From NCBI RefSeq assembly GCF_000956405.1, contig NZ_JYIV01000015.1, positions 25,694-89,693 on the forward strand: 64,000 nt of DNA. The letters run 5' to 3'. This DNA comes from Microbacterium oxydans (GTDB lineage Bacteria > Actinomycetota > Actinomycetes > Actinomycetales > Microbacteriaceae). How positions within the stretch are numbered: position 1 is the first letter of the stretch; the number at the start of each line of letters is the position of its first letter. Both the position numbers and the translations under genes were made by a program. Below are positions 26,029 to 33,975 of this stretch, piece by piece. The notes below the pieces were generated by a model that saw nothing but the letters and a program-made list of their open reading frames with translations, did no database searches and had not been told where the DNA came from.

Positions 26029-26710
26029 TGACCGCGGCGACCGCCTCGAACGGCAGCACCGGGTAGCGCGAGGCGGCGCCGATCTTCTCGTCGCTCGCGA
26101 GCACGACGGTCTCGGCGCATCGGGAGGCGATCGCCCGCTTGGTGACGGCATCGTCGAGCTCGCCCGTCGTGAGACCGTGTCGCGGGTCGACGCCCGTGAC
26201 GCCGACGAAGAACACATCGGCGGCGAGGTGCTGGACCGCCTCCATCGCGAGTCCTCCGCCGGCGACGAGGGAGTGCCGGGCGAGCTCGCCGCCGATCATG
26301 ATCACGCGCGCGTCCGAGTGCTCGGCGACGGCGAGGGCGACGGCGGGACTCGGGGTGATGACGGTGACGTCGGTGCCGGAGGGCAGCAGCCGCGCCATCG
26401 CGAGCGTGGTGGTGCCGGCATCCAGCACGATCGTCGATCCGGGGCGGATGGTCGTGACCGCCTGGCGGGCGACCCGCTCCTTGCTCTCGGTCGCCAGGTC
26501 GTGGCGCTCACGCACCGGGCGATCGGCCGCGGCGATGGGCAGCGCGCCGCCGTATACGCGCTGGAGCCTGCCCTCCTCGGCGAGCTCGCGGAGGTCGCGG
26601 CGGATGGCGTCTTCCGATACTCCGAGTTCATCGGCCGCAGCCTTCGCCACGACCCGTCCCTCGCGGGCGAGCACGGCGAGCAGGTGGTCCTTGCGCTGAG
26701 CAGCGAGCAT
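25961..26710 (-). CDS. DeoR/GlpR-family transcriptional repressor
   Basis: The product is 249 residues. ATG 26710 is preferred over GTG 26722 because GAGGAA lies at the right distance before it. Seen: the N-terminal helix-turn-helix (QRKDHLLAVLAREGRVVAKAAADELGVSEDAIRRDLREL) with the family wing LQRVYGGA. The DeoR sensor domain follows (GSTIVLDAGTTTLAMARLL, VITPSPAVALAV, DVFFVGVTGVDPRHGLTTG, ADEKIG-like LASDEKIG). Such repressors bind phosphorylated sugars. It is divergent from the DUF4406 gene, its most likely target. Confidence 0.92.
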   Translation of the reverse strand: MLAAQRKDHLLAVLAREGRVVAKAAADELGVSEDAIRRDLRELAEEGRLQRVYGGALPIAAADRPVRERHDLATESKERVARQAVTTIRPGSTIVLDAGTTTLAMARLLPSGTDVTVITPSPAVALAVAEHSDARVIMIGGELARHSLVAGGGLAMEAVQHLAADVFFVGVTGVDPRHGLTTGELDDAVTKRAIASRCAETVVLASDEKIGAASRYPVLPFEAVAAVITDPLDENPLIPEVLAQLPARA

Positions 26711-26726
26711 ACGTTTCCTCACGAAG

Positions 26727-26757
26727 TTGCACGTTTATGCATGATTCAGACTACAGT
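26727..26757 (+). promoter_or_regulatory. Candidate promoter for the DUF4406 gene
   Basis: TTGCAC (26727-26732) and TACAGT (26752-26757) resemble -35 and -10 boxes separated by 19 bases. The spacer (TTTATGCATGATT) is AT-rich relative to its surroundings. It lies between the DeoR repressor and the gene at 26766, where a DeoR operator would be expected. Confidence 0.35.
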
Positions 26758-26765
26758 CATCATCC

Positions 26766-27131
26766 ATGATGAAGCCACTCCTGATCCTGATCGCCGGCCC
26801 CTACCGTTCCGGCACGAACGGCGACCCCGCCCTGATCGCTCGCAATCTCGCGCGCCTGGAGGAGGCGTCCGGTCCGATCTTCCGGCTCGGCCACGTGCCG
26901 ATGATCGGGGAGTGGGTCACATTGCCGGTCCTGCGCACCCTCGAACCGGGCGACTCCGGCGAGGGCGACGTCATGTACGAGACCGCCCGCCGACTGCTCC
27001 TGCACTGCGACGCGGTGCTCCGGCTGCCGGGGGAGTCGTCCGGCGCCGACAAGGACGTCGAGATCGCCCACGAGCTCGGGCTGCCCGTGTTCCGGTCGCT
27101 GGAGGAGATCCCGGCTGCCGCGACTCCGTAG
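26766..27131 (+). CDS. DUF4406 / nucleoside 2-deoxyribosyltransferase-like protein
   Basis: This 121-residue protein has a one-domain Rossmann-like pattern. Seen: the opening LLILIAGPYRSG, the HVPMIGEW segment, and the signature CDAVLRLPGESSGADKDVEIAHELG, which matches the LPG-x-S-x-G-x-E-x-A motif of DUF4406 and related nucleoside deoxyribosyltransferase-fold proteins. The catalytic Glu is likely within DVEIAHELG. It may hydrolyse or transfer a nucleoside-like N-glycosidic bond, but this is not proven. The DeoR repressor is divergent, and a small membrane protein gene follows after nine bases. Confidence 0.7.
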   Translation: MMKPLLILIAGPYRSGTNGDPALIARNLARLEEASGPIFRLGHVPMIGEWVTLPVLRTLEPGDSGEGDVMYETARRLLLHCDAVLRLPGESSGADKDVEIAHELGLPVFRSLEEIPAAATP

Positions 27132-27140
27132 GCTGGAGGC

Positions 27141-27317
27141 ATGACCAAGAACATCTGGACCGTCCTCGGCGTCATCCTCGCCGTCGTGATCGCGTGGTGG
27201 ATCGTGAGCGCCCTGTTCTCGGTCCTCGCGTTCATCTTCAAGCTCGGGATCGTCGCGGTCGTGGCCGTGGTGGTGTTCCTCGTGCTGCGAGGGATCTTCA
27301 GCCGCAGCGACGACTGA
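27141..27317 (+). CDS. Small membrane protein, 58 residues
   Basis: ATG 27141 with TGGAGG upstream opens a 58-residue frame: MTKNIWTVLGVILAVVIAWW, a short polar-free link, and a second hydrophobic block (LGIVAVVAVVVFLVLRGIF) ending SRSDD. It has two transmembrane segments and almost no loops. The function is unknown. It lies nine bases after the DUF4406 gene and is probably in its transcript. The palindromic element follows 35 bases after its stop. Confidence 0.65.
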   Translation: MTKNIWTVLGVILAVVIAWWIVSALFSVLAFIFKLGIVAVVAVVVFLVLRGIFSRSDD

Positions 27318-27352
27318 CGTCTACACCGCGGTTCCGGGGTCGTGTCGGCGGA

Positions 27353-27415
27353 CTTTCGAATCGCGCAAATGGTGGTGAAACGGCGTTCGAAGCAACCAGT
27401 TGCGCGATTCGAAAG
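27353..27415. repeat. Palindromic repeat element, copy 2
   Basis: 20-bp arms (27353-27372 and 27396-27415, CTTTCGAATCGCGCAAATGG and CCAGTTGCGCGATTCGAAAG, one mismatched pair) flank a 23-base centre. The right arm is identical to copy 1 at 24134-24153. The centres differ in sequence but have the same length. It sits between the small membrane protein gene and the end of the convergent LLM monooxygenase gene, five bases from the latter's stop. Confidence 0.75.
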
Positions 27416-27420
27416 GGGAA

Positions 27421-28797
27421 CTAGCCGACGCGGTACCGGGCGGCGCGGTGCGTGGGCTGGACCCGGTCGCCGCGGCCGTGCAGCTTGTGGCGGAGCGTGC
27501 CGGGCACGTACTCCTCGGGGTAGGCGCCCCGCTCCCGCAGCACCGGGATGACGTGCTCGATGACGTCCTGCCACGTGCCGGGGGTGACCGCGTAGGCGAG
27601 GTTGAAGCCGTCGATGTCGGTCTCGTCGACCCAGGACTGCAGCTCGTCGGCGATCTCGACCCCGGAGCCGACGATCGTCGGACCGAGGCCGCCGATCGCG
27701 TTGTGGCGGCCGAAGTCGCCCACCGTCCACTCGCGACCGAGATCGGCCTCCTCCTTGAGGTGCTGCAGCACGGACTGGATCGCGTTCGACTCGACGTTCC
27801 CGACCGGCTCGTCCTCGGCGTACTGCGACAGGTCGACGCCCATCCACCCCGACATGAAGGTGAGCGCCCCCTCCGGGCTCGCGTAGGAGAGGTACTCGGC
27901 GTGCTTCGCAGTGGCCTCCTCGCTCGTCGCCGCGGTGATCACCGTCAGCAGCGTGTAGATGCGGGCGTCGTAGCGATCGCGCCCCGCGGCCTCGAGAGCG
28001 TCCCTGATGCGCTTCACCGTCCCGGCGAGCACCTCTTTCGAGGGCGCTGCGACGAAGATGGCCTCGGCGTTCTCGGCCGCGAACCGCACCCCGCGCGGGC
28101 TCGCGCCGGCCTGGTAGATCACCGGGGTGCGCTGCGGCGACGGCTCCGAGATGTGGATGCCGGGTACGGAGAAGTGCTTCCCCTCGTGCCGGATCGGGTG
28201 CACCTTCGACGGGTCGGTGAAGATGCCGCGCTCGCGGTCCTCCACCACCGCGTCGTCCTCCCACGAGCCCTCCCAGAGCTTGTAGAGCACCTCGACGTAC
28301 TCGTCCGCGTGGTCGTAGCGGTCGTCGTGGGCGAGCTGGTCCTCCTGACCCATGTTGCGGGCGGCGCTGGGCAGATACCCGGTCACGACGTTCCAGCCGA
28401 CGCGGCCCTGCGTGAGATGGTCGAGCGTGCTGAGTCGTCGAGCGAACGGGTAGGGGTGCTCGAACGCGGTGCCGGCCGTGACGCCGAACCCCAGATGCTC
28501 GGTCACCGCGGCCATCGCGCTGACCAGGAGGATCGGGTCGTTCACCGGCACCTGGGCGCCGTTGCGGATGGCGGCCTCGTTCGTGCCGCCGTAGACGTCG
28601 TAGGTGCCCAGGACGTCGGCGATGAAGATGCCGTCGAAGGTCGCGCTCTCCAGCAGCCTGGCCAGGTCGGTCCAGTACGAGAGGGTGTTGTACTGCCGAG
28701 ACCGGTCGTCGGGGTGGCGCCACAGGCCGGACGACTGGTGGGCGACGCAGTTCATGTCGAAGGCGTTGAAGCGGATCTGCCGGGTCATGGGCTCCAT
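27421..28797 (-). CDS. LLM-class FMN-dependent monooxygenase, NtaA/SnaA/DszA group
   Basis: The product is 458 residues; ATG 28797 or 28788. Seen: the NtaA-group N-terminus RQIRFNAFDMNCVAHQSSGLWRHP, ARLLESATFDGIFIADVLGTY, LGFGVTAGTAFEHPYPFARRLSTLDHLTQGRVGWNVVTGY with the flavin-contacting segments, and TPVIYQAGASPRGVRFAAENAEAIF. Members use reduced FMN from a separate reductase to oxidise sulfur compounds, amine chelators or similar. No reductase is in the window. It is divergent from the SAHH-like/amidohydrolase/transporter run, so it may act on the same imported compound. Confidence 0.9.
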   Translation of the reverse strand: MEPMTRQIRFNAFDMNCVAHQSSGLWRHPDDRSRQYNTLSYWTDLARLLESATFDGIFIADVLGTYDVYGGTNEAAIRNGAQVPVNDPILLVSAMAAVTEHLGFGVTAGTAFEHPYPFARRLSTLDHLTQGRVGWNVVTGYLPSAARNMGQEDQLAHDDRYDHADEYVEVLYKLWEGSWEDDAVVEDRERGIFTDPSKVHPIRHEGKHFSVPGIHISEPSPQRTPVIYQAGASPRGVRFAAENAEAIFVAAPSKEVLAGTVKRIRDALEAAGRDRYDARIYTLLTVITAATSEEATAKHAEYLSYASPEGALTFMSGWMGVDLSQYAEDEPVGNVESNAIQSVLQHLKEEADLGREWTVGDFGRHNAIGGLGPTIVGSGVEIADELQSWVDETDIDGFNLAYAVTPGTWQDVIEHVIPVLRERGAYPEEYVPGTLRHKLHGRGDRVQPTHRAARYRVG

Positions 28798-28898
28798 GAA
28801 AGGCGAACCGCGCGCACGAATCCAGGGTCGCCGACATGCGCAGTCACATTCGGGTGCGACGGCCTCCGCTCTGGCCGTCAGCGCACCGCCGCGGGCTC

Positions 28899-28911
28899 TA
28901 CCCTTGACTGG
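28899..28911 (+). promoter_or_regulatory. Candidate leaderless promoter of the SAHH-like operon
   Basis: TACCCT (28899-28904) lies six bases before the GTG start at 28911, and no ribosome site precedes the GTG. This is the geometry of a -10 box with transcription beginning at the start codon, which is common in actinobacteria. Confidence 0.4.
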
Positions 28912-30368
28912 TGACCGACGACACCCTGACCGCCCAGCGTCTGGTGCGCCGCTTCGCCCGCGAGACCAACCTGCTCGTGGCCGGCCGGGATTTCACGGTC
29001 GTCGGGACGGATGGCGTGGCCGACGAGCTGCGTCGACTCCTGCCCGCATTCGGCGCGCATCTCGGCGACGCCGGTACCGTCGGCAGCGGGGTGGTCTTCG
29101 CGCCGGGTTCGACGCCCGAGATCCTGCTCGACGGCAAGGCTCTCCCGGCGCGCGAGACGGCACGCGACCGCGTCGACGCGGCAGGACGCCACATGTCCGT
29201 CTCCACCGATCGCGCGCGACGCCTGCGCGAGGCCGGCACAGTGGAGGGGGTGCGGATCGGCATCGCGATGGTGCTGGAGCCCAAGACCGCCCAGCTCGCC
29301 CTGCTGCTGCGCGATGCCGGAGCGACGGTCGCCGTCTACGCCCATCCGGACGAGATCGACGTCGAGGTCGCCGAGGTGCTGCGATCCCGTGGAATCCCCG
29401 TCGACGGCGACCCCGCCCTGTCGGGAGCTGCCGAGCGCGCCGCCGCCGTGGCCTTCCTGCGCCGCGGCTTCGACCTGCTGCTCGACGACGGTTCGCACCT
29501 GATCCGCCTCGCCCACGAGGAGGGGATCGTGGCCGGACTGCGCGGCGCGGCCGAGGAGACCACGAGCGGCCTCACTCCCCTGCGGCTCATGGAGCGCGAC
29601 GGAGTGCTCGAGATCCCGGTCATCGCGGTGAACGACGCCCTGACCAAGACATCCTTCGACAACCGCTACGGCACCGGTCAGTCCTGCGTGTTCGCGATCG
29701 CCGATGCCCTGGACGACGCCGGCATCGATCTCCGCGACCAGCCGGCCGTGGTCGTGGGCTACGGACCCGTCGGAGAGGGCGTCGCCGCCCACCTGCGGGC
29801 ACTCGGTGTGCAGGTCGGCGTCACAGAGACCGACCCGGTGCGAGCGCTTCGGGCCGCGCACGACGGCTACCGGATCGGGCGGCTGCACGACCTCGCCCCC
29901 GGAGCGCTCGTCGTCTCGGCCACCGGTGCGCCGCACACGGTCGATGCGGAGGTGGTGCGCACGGCGGCGATCGTCGCGGTCGCCGGCGGTGTTCCGCACG
30001 AGGTCGACCTCGATGTGTCGACGCTGCAGCCGTACGAGGGAGCGGATGGGAAGGTATCACCCTTCGTCGAGCGTGCGGGAGGCGGCGCGCTCGTGATCGC
30101 CAGGGCCGGATGCGTGAACCTCTCAGCCGGCGAGGGCAACCCGATCGAGATCATGGACCTGTCGTTCGCCGTGCAGCTGTACGCCGTCGAGCACCTGCTC
30201 TCTCGCGCGCTGCCCGCCGGAGTCCACGCTCTCCCCGCCGAGGCAGACACCGCCATCGGCACGGCCGCTCTCGCCCTGCGCGGAGAGCGCATCGACCAGC
30301 GCAGCTCCGCCCAGATCGACGCGCAGCGCGAATGGCGCTCGCCGCGTTTCCGAGGAGAGTCCGCATGA
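28911..30368 (+). CDS. Divergent S-adenosylhomocysteine hydrolase-like protein
   Basis: The product is 485 residues from GTG 28911. The SAHH pattern is clear: EETTSGLTPLRL (215-226), VNDALTKTSFDNRYGTGQS, the NAD-binding VVGYGPVGEGVAAHL, and the C-terminal VNLSAGEGNPIEIMDLSF. Canonical SAHH converts S-adenosylhomocysteine to adenosine and homocysteine. Differences: the substrate-binding HMT(x)ET/Q segment reads IAMVLEPKTAQ with no His. The STQD segment reads AYAHPDEID-like VYAHPDEID. The usual EGHPSEVMDLSFANQ has Asn for His. It also has about 70 extra N-terminal residues. It keeps the Lys/Asp/Asn and NAD sites, so it may act on a different nucleoside or thioether. Coupled to the amidohydrolase gene by ATGA overlap. 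Confidence 0.85.
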   Translation: MTDDTLTAQRLVRRFARETNLLVAGRDFTVVGTDGVADELRRLLPAFGAHLGDAGTVGSGVVFAPGSTPEILLDGKALPARETARDRVDAAGRHMSVSTDRARRLREAGTVEGVRIGIAMVLEPKTAQLALLLRDAGATVAVYAHPDEIDVEVAEVLRSRGIPVDGDPALSGAAERAAAVAFLRRGFDLLLDDGSHLIRLAHEEGIVAGLRGAAEETTSGLTPLRLMERDGVLEIPVIAVNDALTKTSFDNRYGTGQSCVFAIADALDDAGIDLRDQPAVVVGYGPVGEGVAAHLRALGVQVGVTETDPVRALRAAHDGYRIGRLHDLAPGALVVSATGAPHTVDAEVVRTAAIVAVAGGVPHEVDLDVSTLQPYEGADGKVSPFVERAGGGALVIARAGCVNLSAGEGNPIEIMDLSFAVQLYAVEHLLSRALPAGVHALPAEADTAIGTAALALRGERIDQRSSAQIDAQREWRSPRFRGESA

Positions 30369-31660
30369 CCGCCGTGACCGTCTACTCCGCGGGGCTCGTC
30401 GTGCCGATCACCGCACCGCCGATCGTCGACGGTGCAGTCGCCGTGCGCGACGGCCGGATCATGCACGTCGGCGAACGCGAGTGGGTGCTGCGGTCGCTGT
30501 CCGAGCGCGGCATCGACGCGGAAGAGGTGCACTGGGACGGCGTCCTCACCCCCGGTCTCGTGAACGCGCACACCCACCTGCAGTACACGGGCATGGCCTC
30601 GGTCGGGCGCGGGCAGTACGACGGCTTCGACGACTGGGTGCGGGCGTTCGATCCGGTCTACGAAGGTGGTCGTGACTGGGCGGCGGACGCGGCCGACGGT
30701 GCCGCACAGGCGCTGCGTTTCGGCACGACGGCGGTGGCGGATGTCGTGACCGACAGGGCGGCCGCGACCGCATTGCACGACGCCCGCCTGCACGGCATCA
30801 CCTACTGGGAGGTGATGAGCTGGACCAACGCCGACTGGGCCCGTACCGGGCGGGAGCAGGTGGAGCAGGCGCTCGACGCGCTGCCGACGCCGCCGGGGAC
30901 GGGCCTCTCGCCCCACGCTCCCTATTCGCTCGACATCGAGCCGCTGCTGGAGATTCCCGACATCGTGCGCGAGCGCGGCGGACGCATCCACATCCATCTC
31001 GGCGAGGCCGCGTTCGAGAGCGAGTTCGCGCACGAGCACCCGCAGGCCTGGCACACCGCGGGGCTCGCCAGCTTCCAGGAGCTGCGCAAGGCCGGATTCG
31101 GCACCAGCGCCACCGAGTTCGTCGATCAGCTCGGCGTGCTCGGACCGGACTGCCACATCGCGCACGGGGTGTACATGAGCGCCAGGGACCGTGCCATCCT
31201 CCGGGAGCGCCGCACCACCGTGGCGCTGTGCCCGCGATCGAACGCCGTCATCGGGCTCGAGGAACCCCCGATCGCCGCGTACCTGCGCGAGGGCAGCCCG
31301 ATCGCCGTCGGCACCGACTCGCTGTCGTCGAGCCCCTCGCTCGATGTGCTGGCCGACGTGGCCGAGCTCGCGCGCATCGCCCGCTCGCAGGGATACACCG
31401 ACCGCGATCTGCACGCCCGCCTGCTGGGTGCGGCGACCCTCGGAGGGGCGCACGCCATGGGGATCGACGTCGGCCCCGACCGCACCGGGTACCTCGCGGT
31501 GGGGGCGCTCGCCGACCTCACGTTCTTCGATGTCCCGGCCGGCCCCGACGCCGTGGTCGAACTCGTCGAGCACGGGGCCGGCCGCGCCGCCGCCACGGTC
31601 ATCTCCGGCGAGGTCCGCTACGCCGTCGATTCGTTCCCCCGTGCAGCGGCCACCCCTTGA
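30365..31660 (+). CDS. Amidohydrolase, chlorohydrolase/SAH-deaminase-like
   Basis: The product is 431 residues from ATG 30365, overlapping the upstream stop (ATGA). Seen: the small beta-sandwich N-terminus, then the metal-dependent hydrolase signature GLVNAHTHLQYTGMA (HxH at about 69/71), GGRIHIHLGE with the third His, CHIAHGVYMSARD with the fourth, and VGTDSLSSSPSLDVL with the metal Asp. This belongs to the TrzN/AtzA/MtaD-like branch, which deaminates or dechlorinates purine-like and triazine rings, including S-adenosylhomocysteine and methylthioadenosine. With the SAHH-like partner, a nucleoside-type substrate is likely but unproven. Confidence 0.88.
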   Translation: MTAVTVYSAGLVVPITAPPIVDGAVAVRDGRIMHVGEREWVLRSLSERGIDAEEVHWDGVLTPGLVNAHTHLQYTGMASVGRGQYDGFDDWVRAFDPVYEGGRDWAADAADGAAQALRFGTTAVADVVTDRAAATALHDARLHGITYWEVMSWTNADWARTGREQVEQALDALPTPPGTGLSPHAPYSLDIEPLLEIPDIVRERGGRIHIHLGEAAFESEFAHEHPQAWHTAGLASFQELRKAGFGTSATEFVDQLGVLGPDCHIAHGVYMSARDRAILRERRTTVALCPRSNAVIGLEEPPIAAYLREGSPIAVGTDSLSSSPSLDVLADVAELARIARSQGYTDRDLHARLLGAATLGGAHAMGIDVGPDRTGYLAVGALADLTFFDVPAGPDAVVELVEHGAGRAAATVISGEVRYAVDSFPRAAATP

Positions 31661-31662
31661 TC

Positions 31663-31722
31663 GCTCCCGTCGCACTTTCTGTCGCTCCAGCCCGCTGAAG
31701 CGACAGAAAGTGCGACGGGAGC
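31663..31722. repeat. 24-bp perfect inverted repeat
   Basis: Arms at 31663-31686 and 31699-31722 are perfect complements (the left begins GCTCCCGTCGCACTTTCTGT) around a 12-base centre. It starts two bases after the amidohydrolase stop and ends 31 bases before the DUF985 gene. It is longer than needed for termination and, like the elements at 24090 and 27353, sits at a gene end, but its sequence is different. Confidence 0.7.
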
Positions 31723-31752
31723 ACTCATCTTCCCCGAAACCGGAGCATCCGC

Positions 31753-32181
31753 ATGACACAGCGCCCCGCCACCGCCGAGCGGCTCGACCTCGCCCCGCAC
31801 CCCGAGGGCGGCTGGTTCCGTCGCACCTGGACGAGCCCGCTTCCCGTCGAGACGCCGAACGGCCCGCGCCCGGCGGCCACCTGCATCCACTACCTGCTGC
31901 TGCCGTCGGAGCGGAGTGCGTGGCACGTCGTGACCAGTGACGAGCTGTGGCTGTGGCACGGTCCAGGGAGGCTCGAACTGAGCCTCGGCGGAGACGGCGC
32001 TGAGCCCGGGACGGCGACTACGGTGGTGCTCGGCCCCGACGACGCGGCGCAGGTGCTCGTGCCCGCCGGAGTCTGGCAGGCCGCGCGACCGCTCGACGCC
32101 GACGAGGTGCTGGTGTCGTGCTTCGTGTCCCCAGGTTTCGACTTCGCCGATTGGCGACTCGCCGCATCGCCTACTCTGTAG
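31753..32181 (+). CDS. DUF985 cupin-fold protein
   Basis: The product is 142 residues. Seen: HPEGGWFRRTWTS, the family opening; ATCIHYLLLPSERSAWHVVTSDELWLWHGP, with the conserved Trp-His and Asp-Glu-Leu-Trp-x-W-H motif; and a second beta strand set ending FVSPGFDFADWRL. These define DUF985 (Cupin_5). Structural members are known, but no enzymatic activity is established. It lies between the amidohydrolase and the importer on the same strand, so it probably belongs to the same unit, though a strong hairpin precedes it. Confidence 0.87.
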   Translation: MTQRPATAERLDLAPHPEGGWFRRTWTSPLPVETPNGPRPAATCIHYLLLPSERSAWHVVTSDELWLWHGPGRLELSLGGDGAEPGTATTVVLGPDDAAQVLVPAGVWQAARPLDADEVLVSCFVSPGFDFADWRLAASPTL

Positions 32182-32260
32182 AGGCAGACCCGTCTGGATT
32201 CCCGGCGGACCCGCCCTGCCCCGCGCTCTCCTCCCTACCCTTCTTCGTCCAGGAGTCATC

Positions 32261-33112
32261 GTGCCCTTCGCCCTCTCCCTCCGCCGCGCAGCCGCCGTCA
32301 CCGCTGCGGCCGCCGCCATCGCGCTCACTCTCTCCGCGTGCACCGCGCCGTCCACGGACTCCGGCAGCGGAGACGGGTCGGGCCTTCCGACCGTGACCGA
32401 GGGCAAGCTCACCATCGCCACCGGCGAGCCCAACTACGAGCCGTGGTTCGTCGACGACGACCCCTCCAACGGCAAGGGCTTCGAGGGTGCGGTCGCCAAC
32501 GCCGTCGCCGAGCAGCTCGGGTACGCGGCCGACGACATCGTCTGGGTGCGCACCACCTTCGACGGCGCCATCGCTCCCGGCCCCAAGGACTGGGACATCA
32601 ACCTGCAGCAGTTCTCCATCACCGACGACCGCAAGAAGGCCGTCGACTTCTCGTCGCCGTACTACACGACCACGCAGGCCGTCGTGGCGGTGGGTGACTC
32701 GCCCGCCGCATCGGCGACCACGATCGACGAGCTCAAGGCCACCAAGGTCGGCGTCGCCAGCGGCACCACGAGCTACACGGTCGCGAAGGCTCAGCTCGGC
32801 GAAGGCAACCTCAGCGTCTTCAACTCGGTCGACGACGTCGTGCTCGCGCTCAAGGGCGGTCAGATCGACGCCATGATCACCGACCTCCCCGGGGCCTTCT
32901 ACGTCGTCGGGGCTCAGCTCGACGACGGCGTGGTCACCGGACAGTTCGCCGACGCGAACGGCGGAGACGAGTTCGGCATCGTGCTGCCCAAGGGCTCCGC
33001 CCTCACGGCCGACGTCACCAAGGCGGTCGACGCACTGCGCGACAACGGCACGCTCGACGAGCTGCAGCAGAAGTGGCTCAGCGACGCGGTCGACGTCCCC
33101 GTCCTGAAATGA
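32261..33112 (+). CDS. ABC transporter substrate-binding lipoprotein, polar amino acid type
   Basis: The product is 283 residues from GTG 32261 with CAGGAG before it. A lipoprotein signal ends LTLSAC (lipid-modified Cys27), followed by a Ser/Gly-rich linker. The SBP-3 (HisJ/GlnH) domain is seen: GKLTIATGEPNYEPW, FEGAVANAVAEQLGY, NLQQFSITDDRKKAVDFSSPYY, GVASGTTS, and FGIVLPKGSAL. It captures a small, usually amino-acid-like substrate outside the membrane. It heads the three-gene importer (ATGA overlap to the permease). The neighbouring SAHH-like and amidohydrolase genes suggest a thioether or nucleoside-amino acid compound as substrate, by inference only. Confidence 0.92.
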   Translation: MPFALSLRRAAAVTAAAAAIALTLSACTAPSTDSGSGDGSGLPTVTEGKLTIATGEPNYEPWFVDDDPSNGKGFEGAVANAVAEQLGYAADDIVWVRTTFDGAIAPGPKDWDINLQQFSITDDRKKAVDFSSPYYTTTQAVVAVGDSPAASATTIDELKATKVGVASGTTSYTVAKAQLGEGNLSVFNSVDDVVLALKGGQIDAMITDLPGAFYVVGAQLDDGVVTGQFADANGGDEFGIVLPKGSALTADVTKAVDALRDNGTLDELQQKWLSDAVDVPVLK

Positions 33113-33975
33113 CCTCGACCTCCGTCGACGCGGAGTGGCAGCCGAGCGAGCTCGAGCTGTCACGCCGCGCTCTGCGGCGCCGGGCCACCACGCGCTCGGT
33201 CCTGATCGCCTTCGGCAGCAGCCTCGCGCTCGCCGTGGTGCTGATCGTCGTCGTCGTCAACACCCCCGGTTGGGCGATCGTCAGCCAGACGTTCTTCGAC
33301 CCGCAGGTGGCACTCCAGAGCATCGGCCCGACCTTCCAGGGGCTGCTCGTCAACCTGCTCGTGCTCGTCATCGCCGTGGTGTGCGTCGCGATCCTCGGCA
33401 CGCTCCTGGCCACTCTGCGCTCCCTGCGCGGTCCTGTGTTCTTCCCGTTGCGGGCGCTCGCGGCGGCGTACACCGACTTCTTCCGCGGTATCCCGCTGCT
33501 CATCGTGCTGTACCTCGTGGGCTTCGGCATCCCCGCGCTCGGGATCTTCCCGCGCATGCCCGCGATGTTCTGGGGCACGATCGCCCTGGTGCTCACCTAC
33601 TCCGCGTACGTCGCCGAGGTGCTCAGGGCCGGCATGGAGGCGGTGCACCCCTCGCAGCGCATCGCGGCGCGCTCGCTCGGACTCACGCACGGGCAGACGT
33701 TGCGGATCGTCGTGATCCCGCAGGGTGTCCGCAAGGTCGTGCCCGCACTCATGAACGACTTCGTGTCGATGCAGAAGGACGTGGGTCTGATCTCCGTCCT
33801 CGGCGCGGTCGATGCCGTCAGGGCCGCGCAGCTGATGGTCGCCGAGACCTACAACTTCACCCCCTACGTCGTGGCCGGTCTCATGTTCATCGTGCTGAGC
33901 TGGCCGATGATCCGCCTGACGGATGTGGTCACGGCGCGTCTGAACAAGCGCGAGCAGGCCGGAGGAGTCGTATGA
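33109..33975 (+). CDS. ABC transporter permease, HisM/GlnP type
   Basis: The product is 288 residues from ATG 33109 (ATGA overlap with the binding-protein gene). Seen: a cytoplasmic N-terminal extension of about 35 residues, several membrane segments (SVLIAFGSSLALAVVLIVVVV, LLVNLLVLVIAVVCVAILGTLLA), the FFRGIPLLIVLYLVGFGIP segment typical of polar-amino-acid permeases, and the EAA loop AARSLGLTHGQTLRIVVIPQGVRK that contacts the ATPase. A single permease gene means the transporter is probably a homodimer. Confidence 0.93.
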   Translation: MTSTSVDAEWQPSELELSRRALRRRATTRSVLIAFGSSLALAVVLIVVVVNTPGWAIVSQTFFDPQVALQSIGPTFQGLLVNLLVLVIAVVCVAILGTLLATLRSLRGPVFFPLRALAAAYTDFFRGIPLLIVLYLVGFGIPALGIFPRMPAMFWGTIALVLTYSAYVAEVLRAGMEAVHPSQRIAARSLGLTHGQTLRIVVIPQGVRKVVPALMNDFVSMQKDVGLISVLGAVDAVRAAQLMVAETYNFTPYVVAGLMFIVLSWPMIRLTDVVTARLNKREQAGGVV

